Shown here piece by piece: positions 31,972 through 39,545 of a DNA stretch of 43,546 bases. The first letter of the stretch is position 1. The number at the start of each line of letters is the position of its first letter. The stretch is taken from positions 1-43,546 of the forward strand of contig CALBGU010000239.1 of assembly GCA_937893155.1 (NCBI GenBank), given 5' to 3'. This DNA comes from an uncultured Treponema sp. Lineage in GTDB: Bacteria > Spirochaetota > Spirochaetia > Treponematales > Treponemataceae. Below the pieces are notes generated by a model. That model had not been told where the DNA came from. It searched no databases and worked only from the letters and a program-made list of their open reading frames with translations. The translations under genes and the position numbers were made by a program.

Positions 31972-32005
31972 CAATCTCCTTAAAAAGATAAAAAACAGGA
32001 GATTG
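31972..32005 (-). promoter_or_regulatory. Expression-platform hairpin hiding the thiM ribosome-binding site
   Basis: On the minus strand, CAATCTCCT (32005-31997) is a perfect complement of AGGAGATTG (31980-31972), which contains the thiM Shine-Dalgarno. This hairpin directly follows the TPP aptamer, so TPP binding would be expected to favour it and block translation. Confidence 0.75.
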
Positions 32006-32044
32006 CATCTCGTTTATGGCAAAACCAAGAATGGTGCAAACAAA

Positions 32045-32130
32045 ACTTCCTACGGCGGCATTATCCGCGTCAGGTATTAGGGTCGAAGTTTGATTACTTC
32101 CTCTCAGCCAGCTAGAAACCAGCTCCCCTG
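32045..32130 (-). promoter_or_regulatory. TPP riboswitch (THI element)
   Basis: The minus strand shows the conserved thi-box parts in order: CAGGGGAGCTGG, GGCTGAGAGG, ACCCTAATACCTGA, CGGATAATGCC and CGTAGGAAGT. These form the pyrimidine-sensing (CUGAGA) and pyrophosphate-sensing helices. It is upstream of thiM and only 24 nt after the nucleotidyltransferase stop, so its promoter lies in the end of that gene or further upstream. Confidence 0.95.
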
Positions 32131-32153
32131 TTTTTTTCGCAGTATATCGATTT

Positions 32154-32936
32154 CTATTGTTTTGTGCAAGAGCCAATCAAATCCAAAAAAATGGCGTTGA
32201 GAGGCTCCCACGTTGTGCGATTTTCGCGGTGATACGTTTGCAGATACGATTCAGAGGCAAGAATTTTGGTCTGCACAAAATAATCGATATCTTCAGCGCG
32301 ATGTCCGCGGGTCTTTTCGCTTGCGCCCTTTTTTGCCGCAAGGATTTTCTCGATTGACGGAAGCAACTCTTTGGGCAAACAGTGTCCCACCAGCGCAGAA
32401 AACGCAATCGGCGGCGGGCTGTTTTTCGACATTATCCATTCCAGCGCGAGCGCAGGACGCAGAATATAAAGGTATTTCTTCAAAATGATGTCGTCAGAAC
32501 AAAAATAGTTTCTGACATCGTTTTTCAGCATTGAAAGATAATGATACATTGCCTTATCGAGCTGAAAATAATCCGATAGAACAGCGCGGATTTTCGCCCA
32601 GTCCGAAGTTTCTCGGTAGACAATCGGAGAATCCGCCCACTCAAAAATCGTCGGATTAGACTTCATCAGCAACCGCAACAGCTTTTGAATATCCCAGCCG
32701 TTTATGTCGTACACATCATTCAACTCCGCCTCAATCACGTCGCGAAGCCCTTCTAGGCGCAGATAATCCGCTTTGTTTCTCACATACACAAAGCGCACAT
32801 CATAATCGCTGTCGTTGCTCGCAAATCCCCACGCTCTCGAGCCGCTTTCGCACGCATAGAGAATACGCACGTTTTCCCTCTGTTCGATTTCAGAGAGTTT
32901 TTGCTGTATGGTTTCGACGATGGTATTTTCTTCCAT
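32154..32936 (-). CDS. Predicted nucleotidyltransferase (RlaP/YcgL-type, PF10127-like)
   Basis: The 260-residue protein has the nucleotidyltransferase signature GSRAWGFASNDSDYDVRFVY (residues 32-51): a glycine-serine loop and paired metal-binding aspartates Asp44 and Asp46. Segments LRLEGLRDVIEAELNDVYDI, GWDIQKLLRLLMKSNPTIFE and ILRPALALEWI follow, which are characteristic of the family that includes RNA-ligase-associated nucleotidyltransferases. The substrate is unknown. It is not part of thiamine metabolism. An ArsR-type gene lies 17 nt upstream on the same strand. Confidence 0.82.
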   Translation of the reverse strand: MEENTIVETIQQKLSEIEQRENVRILYACESGSRAWGFASNDSDYDVRFVYVRNKADYLRLEGLRDVIEAELNDVYDINGWDIQKLLRLLMKSNPTIFEWADSPIVYRETSDWAKIRAVLSDYFQLDKAMYHYLSMLKNDVRNYFCSDDIILKKYLYILRPALALEWIMSKNSPPPIAFSALVGHCLPKELLPSIEKILAAKKGASEKTRGHRAEDIDYFVQTKILASESYLQTYHRENRTTWEPLNAIFLDLIGSCTKQ

Positions 32937-32953
32937 TATTCCCTCGAATTGCG

Positions 32954-33886
32954 CTAGAAATAAATCTGCATAACAATGCCTTGGTCGTAGTTGCCGAAGC
33001 CTTTGCCGAAGATGTTCATTCCGCCCATATAGCGCGCATTGTCTTTGACTCCGACTTTGACGCGGATTGAGTGATGATTTCGCATATCGAGGTCTTTAAG
33101 CGTAACGTCCGACACCTTCACGCCGTCGATAAAACTGCCCTCATCGGTAACAGAAAAATGCTTCAAAAGCCCGTACTGGCTGCCCTCGAGCTTCCACCAC
33201 TCTGGAGTGAACTTGCCGCGATGGTCGCCGTAATCGCCAGGACACGTCCACGTCGCAATCTCCGTGCGGTTAATCCACACCGTGATGTCAGAAGGCCAAT
33301 TCGAGTTCGTTCCTGGCGTTTCGCTTGAAAGCTCCATCATCAATTCGAGCTTTTTCACTTCGCGCGGGTCAGAAAGCGTATTGTTCGGGAACTTATATTC
33401 AAAATATCCCGATGTACACCACAAAAGCCCCGCTTTCATTCGCTCAGGATTAAGGAACGAATCGGGAAGGTCGAGCATACCGATAATTTTTTCGCGCGAA
33501 CACAACCCACAAGGAGCGGTAACGCTGTAATCGGTGAAAAGACCGAGCGGCATTTCTATTTTCACAAAGTCTTTTTCCACGTCCTCATCTTCGGGGAACT
33601 TTATCAGGATTTCATTGAACGCAGGAGAGCAGATTTTTTGATTGCCTTTCTTTGCTTTTGCCGCCTCGCTCACGATTAAGCCCGCGTCCTCCAAAATCGA
33701 GGCATTCGTTGCAACCGTGGACTGCGGCTGATTCATCGCCTCTGCAATCTCGTTTATATTCAGCCTTTTATGGCGCAAAAGTTCTAGCATTTTTATTCTC
33801 GGTTCGCTTGCAAGTGCCTTTATCACGTTCAAATCCTTGAGCGGATTTACTATCAATGTCTGTTGCTTTTCATTAGTGCTTGTCAT
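32954..33886 (-). CDS. ArsR-fold transcriptional regulator with large sensor-like C-terminal domain
   Basis: The 310-residue protein has a winged helix-turn-helix at about residues 15-85 (IKALASEPRIKMLELLRHKR, INEIAEAMNQPQSTVATNAS). A domain of about 200 residues follows, rich in aromatic and beta-strand pattern (GYFEYKFPNNTL, WPSDITVWINRTEIATWTCP, GDYGDHRGKFTPEWWKLEGS). Metal-binding ArsR motifs are absent. It is divergent from the arabinan importer operon, and matching 11-bp sites lie at both promoters, so it probably senses an arabinose-type sugar and regulates that operon and itself. A COG4189-like assignment is from memory. The ATG at 33886 was preferred to one 12 codons upstream that overlaps the predicted promoter. 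Confidence 0.8.
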   Translation of the reverse strand: MTSTNEKQQTLIVNPLKDLNVIKALASEPRIKMLELLRHKRLNINEIAEAMNQPQSTVATNASILEDAGLIVSEAAKAKKGNQKICSPAFNEILIKFPEDEDVEKDFVKIEMPLGLFTDYSVTAPCGLCSREKIIGMLDLPDSFLNPERMKAGLLWCTSGYFEYKFPNNTLSDPREVKKLELMMELSSETPGTNSNWPSDITVWINRTEIATWTCPGDYGDHRGKFTPEWWKLEGSQYGLLKHFSVTDEGSFIDGVKVSDVTLKDLDMRNHHSIRVKVGVKDNARYMGGMNIFGKGFGNYDQGIVMQIYF

Positions 33887-33893
33887 ATATTTT

Positions 33894-33922
33894 ATGATAA
33901 CTAGATTTTTCGATATTATCAA
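33894..33922 (-). promoter_or_regulatory. Promoter of the ArsR-type gene with internal operator
   Basis: On the minus strand, TTGATA (33917-33922) and TATCAT (33894-33899) are 17 nt apart. The motif AATATCGAAAA (33907-33917) lies between the two boxes, a position suited to autorepression. Confidence 0.7.
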
Positions 33923-34110
33923 GCAAAAATATCAGAATTGTTAAATTTGTGTACAAAATTAGTAAAATTTCAAAACGAAAATAATGCGCGTTCTGTGTTT
34001 TGTCCGTCTGTTTTCTTGGTCTGCGCTGCGATTATGTAATTGCCCTTGATAAAACTGATTGCGCACGGTATTTTATCGAATTATATTGATTGCACTAACA
34101 AATTTTGTTA

Positions 34111-34156
34111 AATATCGAAAATTTTGGTTGACAAAATAGAAAATCAGATAGACAAT
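34111..34156 (+). promoter_or_regulatory. Promoter and operator of the arabinan importer operon
   Basis: AATATCGAAAA (34111-34121), the same 11-bp motif as in the divergent promoter, lies 6 nt upstream of TTGACA (34128-34133). After 17 nt comes GACAAT (34151-34156). A GGAGG site precedes the binding-protein ATG at 34196. The rest of the 309-bp divergent gap (33923-34110) is AT-rich, with a partial motif TTATCGAA near 34072 and nothing else recognisable. Confidence 0.7.
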
Positions 34157-34195
34157 AAATCATAAGGTTTTAGATTAACAATTTAGGAGGAAAAG

Positions 34196-35560
34196 ATGAA
34201 AAGAAGTTTTATTTCTGCAATCTTTTGTTGTGTCGGTGCCGTAGCGGGCTTGATGAGCTTGCAAAGTTGCGGCAAAAAAGAAAGCGAAAACAAAATCACC
34301 TTGATGATTTTCGCACAGCCGCAGGAAAAAGAGATTCTTGACCAAATCGTGTGGAGATTCGAGAACGCTCACCCGGGCACAAAAGTCAATTTCATTTCGT
34401 CAACTCAGGCGGAATACGGACAGAAATTGCAGGCACAGCTTGCCGCAAATCAGTTGCCAGACGTGTTCTATTTAGGACCGGGCGACGTGAGACAATATGT
34501 TGACAACAAGAAGGTTCTTGACCTCGCGCCGTATGTGCAGAACGTAACGGGCGTGGATTTTAATGATTTGTACGAAAATGCCGTTGATACTTACCGCTAC
34601 GACGGACAGACGCTCGGACAGGGCGCGGCTATTTGGGCTTTGCCAAAGGATTTTGGTCCGTTTGCGTTCGCTTATAATAAAGATATGTTCAAAGAGCTCG
34701 GTCTTGAGCTGCCGTCAACCGAAAGCCCATACACATGGCAGGAGTTTATGGACGTGTGTGAAAAACTCACGCGCGACACAGACGGCGACGGCGAAATCGA
34801 CAAGTTCGGAACAGGCTTGAATCCGCGCTGGGCATTGATTCAGTTCATTTGGGGAAACGGAGCGGACTTCATTGACGACACGCACACAAAAGTTACGATT
34901 ACCGACCCGAAATTTGTGGAAGCATTGCAGTTCTGGGCAAATATGACCGTGGGCGGCACGACAATCGCAGGAAAAACGTATGCTCCTGTTACTCCGAGCG
35001 CGGCGCAGTCTCAGAGCCTCGATACTTATCAGCGTTGGCTCAAGGGCGACCTTGGTTTCTTCCCTGCAGGTCCGTGGGATTTGGCGGCATTCAACAAGAC
35101 GCTCGCATTTGAATATGATTTAATTCCGTGGCCAGTACACACCGACAGAAGCCTGACTGCGACATATCGCGGCGGCGTTGGCTATGCAGTTGCGGCGAAC
35201 TCAAAGCAGCCTCAGCTTGCGGCAGAACTTGCGCTGTATTTGTCTGCGGATAAAGAAGCAAACCAGATGTATTGCGACCTCGATTTGCAGATTCCTAATT
35301 TGAAATCGCTCGCAGAACGCTACAAGGCAAAGGGCAAGCCAGAAAACCGCGCAGAGTTCTTGAACATCATTTCAAAGACAGGTCGCGCATGGCCTTCTGA
35401 TTTCACATACACAGGCGACTGGTTTGAAGAGTTCTTTGTGAGTGTGCAGAAAGTGGTTGACGGCGAAATGAGTGCCGCGGATTACTGCGCAGAGATTCAG
35501 CCGAAGATGCAGGATAAACTTGAAAAAGGTCTTGCAAAGGCTCGAAAGAACTCAAAATAA
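34196..35560 (+). CDS. ABC sugar-binding lipoprotein (arabino-oligosaccharide, predicted)
   Basis: The 454-residue family 1 solute-binding protein has a lipoprotein signal ending MSLQSC, anchored at Cys25. Typical features are VWRFENAHPGTKVNFISS, QAQLAANQLPDVFYLGPGD, FGPFAFAYNKDMFKELGLEL, DTDGDGEIDKFGTGL and WLKGDLGFFPAGPWDLAAF. It is the first gene of the arabinan operon and is separated from the permease gene by two hairpins. These probably raise its mRNA level over that of the permeases. The substrate is inferred from the enzymes encoded downstream. Confidence 0.9.
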   Translation: MKRSFISAIFCCVGAVAGLMSLQSCGKKESENKITLMIFAQPQEKEILDQIVWRFENAHPGTKVNFISSTQAEYGQKLQAQLAANQLPDVFYLGPGDVRQYVDNKKVLDLAPYVQNVTGVDFNDLYENAVDTYRYDGQTLGQGAAIWALPKDFGPFAFAYNKDMFKELGLELPSTESPYTWQEFMDVCEKLTRDTDGDGEIDKFGTGLNPRWALIQFIWGNGADFIDDTHTKVTITDPKFVEALQFWANMTVGGTTIAGKTYAPVTPSAAQSQSLDTYQRWLKGDLGFFPAGPWDLAAFNKTLAFEYDLIPWPVHTDRSLTATYRGGVGYAVAANSKQPQLAAELALYLSADKEANQMYCDLDLQIPNLKSLAERYKAKGKPENRAEFLNIISKTGRAWPSDFTYTGDWFEEFFVSVQKVVDGEMSAADYCAEIQPKMQDKLEKGLAKARKNSK

Positions 35561-35561
35561 C

Positions 35562-35612
35562 ACACGCTGAGCGTGTTTTGTAAAAATAGCAGAGGCAATA
35601 AGCCTCTTGCTA
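35562..35612 (+). promoter_or_regulatory. Two intercistronic hairpins after the binding-protein gene
   Basis: ACACGC and GCGTGT (35562-35576) make a tight 6-bp hairpin with a TTTTG tail. TAGCA-GAGGC with GCCTC-T-TGCTA (35586-35612) makes a second, longer stem. Their place after a binding-protein gene fits mRNA stabilisation or partial termination. The second resembles the AAGCCCCTTGCTAC part of the 72-bp element near the mannanase gene. Confidence 0.6.
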
Positions 35613-35648
35613 TAAGACCTTGAGAAAAAAATTAATGAGGGAGGCATT

Positions 35649-36626
35649 ATGGCAAAAACGAATAAAGATGAGAGCAAAACTACAAAAACAGTGAAAAACG
35701 CTCATCGAGCGTGGGACGAAGAGGCAAAAATGGGATTGCTGTTCGTCTTGCCGCCAATCATCGGCTTTTTGCTTTTCACGGCGATTCCGTTCGTCTTTTC
35801 CATTTATGCGAGTTTCACGAACTGGGATTCAATGACCGATTTAACGCGCCTGTTTTCGATGGACGCGGCAGAAAAAGAGTATTTTTACGCAGGCTTTCAG
35901 AATTACAAAGAGCTGTTTAGCGATAGCGATTTCTGGAAAGCCCTTTGGAACACATTCTTCTATATGATTGGTATTCCAATCGGTATGCTTTGGGCAATTT
36001 CTCTCGCGGTGTCGTTTAATAAGCCAATTCACGGCGCAAAACTCTTCCGCGTGATTTACTATATTCCTGTTGTCAGTTCAATCGTCGCAGTTTCGCTCTT
36101 GTGGAAATGGCTGTACAACGGCGATTTCGGTTTAATCAATCAGTTTTTGAAGTGGGCATTCGGCGTAAAAGGTCCGAACTGGCTCGAAAACCCGTCCACC
36201 GTCAAGCCCGCAATTATGGCGATGACGATTTGGAGAGGAGTGGGCGGCACGGCGTTGCTCTATCTCGGCGGCTTGCAGAACCTGCCGACCTCGTATTACG
36301 AAGCGGCGTATCTCGACGGCGCGTCAGGCTGGAGAATCTTCCGTTCAATAACGTGGCCATTGCTCAAGCCGATTTCGTTCTTTATCGTGGTTACGGGCAT
36401 CATCGGCGGTGCGCAGATGATTGTTGAACCGCAGATAATGGCTCCAGCAGGCGGCACGGACTACAGCGCAGGAACAATCGTGTTCTACATTTGGCAGCGG
36501 GCTTTCGGCTCGGCGGACGCAAAAGGCTATGCGTGTGCGGCGGCGTGGGTGCTGGCAATCATCATCTTTATCGTTACGGCGTTGCAATTCAAGTTCAGCA
36601 AAGAAAACGACAATTATCTTGAGTAG
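35649..36626 (+). CDS. ABC sugar transporter permease, MalF/UgpA-like
   Basis: The 325-residue inner-membrane permease has six main transmembrane helices after a charged N-terminal extension. The EAA loop reads YEAAYLDGASGWRIFRSITW, followed by PLLKPISFFIVVTGIIGG. GGGAGG precedes the ATG. It forms the translocation channel with the next protein. No cognate ATPase is encoded in the locus. Confidence 0.92.
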   Translation: MAKTNKDESKTTKTVKNAHRAWDEEAKMGLLFVLPPIIGFLLFTAIPFVFSIYASFTNWDSMTDLTRLFSMDAAEKEYFYAGFQNYKELFSDSDFWKALWNTFFYMIGIPIGMLWAISLAVSFNKPIHGAKLFRVIYYIPVVSSIVAVSLLWKWLYNGDFGLINQFLKWAFGVKGPNWLENPSTVKPAIMAMTIWRGVGGTALLYLGGLQNLPTSYYEAAYLDGASGWRIFRSITWPLLKPISFFIVVTGIIGGAQMIVEPQIMAPAGGTDYSAGTIVFYIWQRAFGSADAKGYACAAAWVLAIIIFIVTALQFKFSKENDNYLE

Positions 36627-36635
36627 GAGGCAAAA

Positions 36636-37520
36636 ATGGATTTAGTACAAACACGACCGCAGACGTTCCGACTAAGCAAAACCGCGCTCAAGCGGCTCGA
36701 TACAACAGCGACATATATATTCTTGATTTTGGGCAGCGTCTTGATGATTATACCGCTTATATGGATGCTCTTTTCTTCGCTCAAAACTCCAGCGCAGTTT
36801 TTGACGACACAGCTTTCGCTCAAAATGCCCGAAAATCCGCAATGGACGAACTTCACCAAGCGCGTGTGGGAGATGAAGCCAAGCATTCAGCTCGGTATCC
36901 GCAACTCCGTGATAATTTCGTTTTCCACGATAATCGTCGGCACGTTCGTGTCATCTTTGGCGGCGTTCTCTTACGCAAAACTGCGCTTCCCGGGCAAAGA
37001 CAAGCTCTTTCTTGCCGAACTTGCCACGATGATGATTCCTTTCGCCGTCATAATGATTCCGCAATTCATTATGTATGCGCGTATCGGCTGGCTGAACACG
37101 TGGCTTCCGCTGATGATTCCGGGAATGCTCGGCAACGTGAGTATGATTTTCTTCTTGAAACAGTATATGGGCGGAATCCCGACTTCGATGGTCGAAAGCG
37201 CACGCATTGACGGCGCAGGCTTCTTCCGCATTTATTGGCAAATCATTATGCCGAACGCAAAGCCTGCGGTTGCCGCGCAAGCAATCCTGTGGTTTATGGG
37301 CGCGTGGAACGACTTTTTTGCACCGAGCATTTACCTCAACGAGCCGACAAAACAGACGCTTCAGGTTATGATTAGCCAGCTCAATGCGATGTACGCTATT
37401 CAGACGGACTATCCGCTTTTGCTCACTGCGTCGCTCATTGCGCTTTTGCCTGTGTTAATCGTGTTTATGGTCTTCCAAAAGCAGATTATCGCCTCTGTTG
37501 CAATGACGGGATTGAAATAA
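36636..37520 (+). CDS. ABC sugar transporter permease, MalG/UgpE-like
   Basis: The 294-residue second permease of the arabinan importer has six transmembrane helices, and its EAA loop reads MVESARIDGAGFFRIYWQII. It starts 9 nt after its partner gene, with AGGAGG in the gap. The TAA shares one base with the next ATG, so the arabinanase gene is co-translated. Confidence 0.92.
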   Translation: MDLVQTRPQTFRLSKTALKRLDTTATYIFLILGSVLMIIPLIWMLFSSLKTPAQFLTTQLSLKMPENPQWTNFTKRVWEMKPSIQLGIRNSVIISFSTIIVGTFVSSLAAFSYAKLRFPGKDKLFLAELATMMIPFAVIMIPQFIMYARIGWLNTWLPLMIPGMLGNVSMIFFLKQYMGGIPTSMVESARIDGAGFFRIYWQIIMPNAKPAVAAQAILWFMGAWNDFFAPSIYLNEPTKQTLQVMISQLNAMYAIQTDYPLLLTASLIALLPVLIVFMVFQKQIIASVAMTGLK

Positions 37521-38416
37521 TGAAACTGGAATTAACAGGCGACATCAGAACCCACGACCCGACAATCGTGAAAGAAAACGGCGTGTATTATCGCTTTCAG
37601 ACAGGCGAGGGCTTGCCGTTCCACCAATCAGCCGACTTGCGCCATTGGCAGAGCGCAGGCGAGATTTTCCCCGTCGCACCCGATTGGACGGCGCACGCCA
37701 TTCCCAAATCGACGCGGCATTTGTGGGCACCCGAAATCATACGGCGCGGAGATGAATGGCGAGTGTATTATTCGGTCAGTTCGTTCGGCAGCCAAAAAAG
37801 CGCAATCGGTCTTGTGGTGAATAAATCGCTCGACGCAAAAAGCGCAGATTACGGCTGGAGTGATTTAGGCGCGGTGTTGCAGTCGGACGAAAGTTGCCGC
37901 TATAACGCGATTGACCCGTGCGTCGTGAGCGAGGGCGGAGAAGATTATTTGCTTTTCGGCTCGTTTTGGGGCGGTCTGTTTTTGACAAAATTGACGGCGG
38001 AAGGCTTTGTCGCAAAAGACACAGAAGTGCGCAATATCGCCACGCGGCAGCTTGAGAAAGACAACGCGATTGAAGGCGGATTTTTGTTTCGGAGAGGCGA
38101 TTGGTGGTATTTGTTTGCGTCGTTCGATTTTTGCTGTCGCGGCACGGCAAGCACATACCGCATCGTGTACGGCAGGGCGAAAACGCTCGCGGACGATTTT
38201 GTTGACCGCACGGGCAAGAAAATGACGGAGGGCGGCGGCACTGTTTTGCGAGACGGCTCGAGTTTTGCGCGCTGGGCAGGCACGGGACACAACAGCGTTT
38301 TCTGCGACGACGGCAAAACGTATCTCGTGTATCACGCCTACGACCGCGAAGATGAAGGGAAAAGCAAGCTGCAAATAGAAGAGATTTCGTTTGACGAGGA
38401 CGGCTGGCTGTCATAG
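37520..38416 (+). CDS. GH43 endo-arabinanase-like enzyme, cytoplasmic
   Basis: The 298-residue protein is a single GH43 propeller of the arabinan endo-1,5-alpha-L-arabinosidase type. The base is Asp13 in HDPTIVKENGVYYRF, the pKa modulator Asp132 in YNAIDPCVV, and the acid Glu185 in DNAIEGGFLFRRGDWWYLFA. FCCRGTASTYRIVYGRA and GTGHNSVF are also characteristic of the subgroup. It has no signal peptide, which is unusual for an arabinanase and suggests it trims imported arabino-oligosaccharides. It overlaps the permease stop by one base. Confidence 0.88.
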   Translation: MKLELTGDIRTHDPTIVKENGVYYRFQTGEGLPFHQSADLRHWQSAGEIFPVAPDWTAHAIPKSTRHLWAPEIIRRGDEWRVYYSVSSFGSQKSAIGLVVNKSLDAKSADYGWSDLGAVLQSDESCRYNAIDPCVVSEGGEDYLLFGSFWGGLFLTKLTAEGFVAKDTEVRNIATRQLEKDNAIEGGFLFRRGDWWYLFASFDFCCRGTASTYRIVYGRAKTLADDFVDRTGKKMTEGGGTVLRDGSSFARWAGTGHNSVFCDDGKTYLVYHAYDREDEGKSKLQIEEISFDEDGWLS

Positions 38417-38563
38417 ATTGTTTTCAGTGCGTTTTCAACAAGAAATTACCCGCCGCACGAGTGAAATGAGTAATTTATTTCTGAAAATTGGTCGCCGCAC
38501 GTTTGCGGGAGCAATTTCCAAAAAATAATACGGCAAAAACAACAATGGAGATGTGAGGGAAAA
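38417..38563 (+). repeat. Two related hairpin units between the GH43 genes
   Basis: Both units contain CGCCGCACG flanked by inverted A/T arms: AAATTAC...GTAATTT at about 38445-38480, and GAAAATTGG...GCAATTTCC at about 38481-38519. They lack T-runs and do not look like simple terminators. GGAGATGTGAGGG before the next ATG supplies its ribosome-binding site. Confidence 0.55.
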
Positions 38564-39508
38564 ATGAATTATATTGATTTGACGGCGGAAGACGAGAAAA
38601 AGCCGCTGATTTTGCAGAGAGCAGACCCGTATGTGTATTATCACACGGACGGTTACTACTATTTCACCGCGAGTTCGCCCGAATACGACCGCATTGAGCT
38701 TCGCCGCGCGTGGTCAATCAAAGCACTCGCCGACGCAGAGCCGCTCGTGATTTGGCGAAAGCACGCCACGGGGCAGATGAGCTATCACATTTGGGCGCCC
38801 GAATTGCATTTCGTCGGCGGCAAATGGTACATCTATTTTGCGGCAGGGCGCGCCGAAGACCACTGGTGGATTCGCTCGTTCTGCTTGGAAAACGAAAGCG
38901 CAGACCCGTTCACTGGGCATTGGGAAGAAAAGGGGCAGTTCGTCGCGGATTGGGATTCGTTTATGCTCGATATGACGAGTTTCACTCACGGCGGCAAGCA
39001 ATACGCGATTTGGGCGCAGAAACGGCAGACACGCGAGGAAAACAGCGCGCTTTACATTGCCGAGATGGAAAATCCGTACACGATAAAACGCGGACAGACG
39101 CTGTTGACGTTCCCCGAGTTTGAGTGGGAATGTCGCGGATTTCGCGTGAACGAGGGCGCGGCGGTGTTGAAGCGAAACGGCAAGATTTTCGTTACCTACA
39201 GCGCAAGTGCGACGGACGCGACGTATTGTATGGGGCTGCTGTGGGCAGACGAGGGCGCGAATTTGCTCGACGCGAAAAGCTGGCACAAGAGCGAAAAGCC
39301 CGTGCTAACGACCGACGAGGCGAAAAAGATTTTCGGTCCGGGACACAACAGCTTTACGACGAGCCGCGACGGGAAAACGGATTATCTGATTTATCACGCG
39401 CGACCGTATGCCGAAGTGGATTTGGATTTTGCGCTGTACGACCCGAATCGGCACACATGGGTGAAAGAAATCCGCTACGACAACAAGGGTTTCCCCGTGT
39501 TTCAATGA
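38564..39508 (+). CDS. GH43 alpha-L-arabinofuranosidase, cytoplasmic
   Basis: The 314-residue GH43 enzyme is of the exo-arabinofuranosidase type. The base is Asp21 in QRADPYVYYHTDGYYYFTAS, the modulator Asp136 in DSFMLDMTSFTHGG and the acid Glu197 in FRVNEGAAVL. SYHIWAPELHFVGGKWYIYF and GPGHNSFTTS are family features. It has no signal peptide. It would cleave terminal arabinose from oligosaccharides made available by the importer and the preceding arabinanase. The 147-bp gap before it holds paired hairpins. Confidence 0.88.
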   Translation: MNYIDLTAEDEKKPLILQRADPYVYYHTDGYYYFTASSPEYDRIELRRAWSIKALADAEPLVIWRKHATGQMSYHIWAPELHFVGGKWYIYFAAGRAEDHWWIRSFCLENESADPFTGHWEEKGQFVADWDSFMLDMTSFTHGGKQYAIWAQKRQTREENSALYIAEMENPYTIKRGQTLLTFPEFEWECRGFRVNEGAAVLKRNGKIFVTYSASATDATYCMGLLWADEGANLLDAKSWHKSEKPVLTTDEAKKIFGPGHNSFTTSRDGKTDYLIYHARPYAEVDLDFALYDPNRHTWVKEIRYDNKGFPVFQ

Positions 39509-39545
39509 GCAAATAAAATAAAGCAGAATTGAGGAGATAACAGAA

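Noticed and set aside
31971..31977. TTG start for thiM beside the Shine-Dalgarno
   Set aside because: The TTG is in the wrong frame for the conserved ThiM sequence; ATT at 31968-31970 is in frame.
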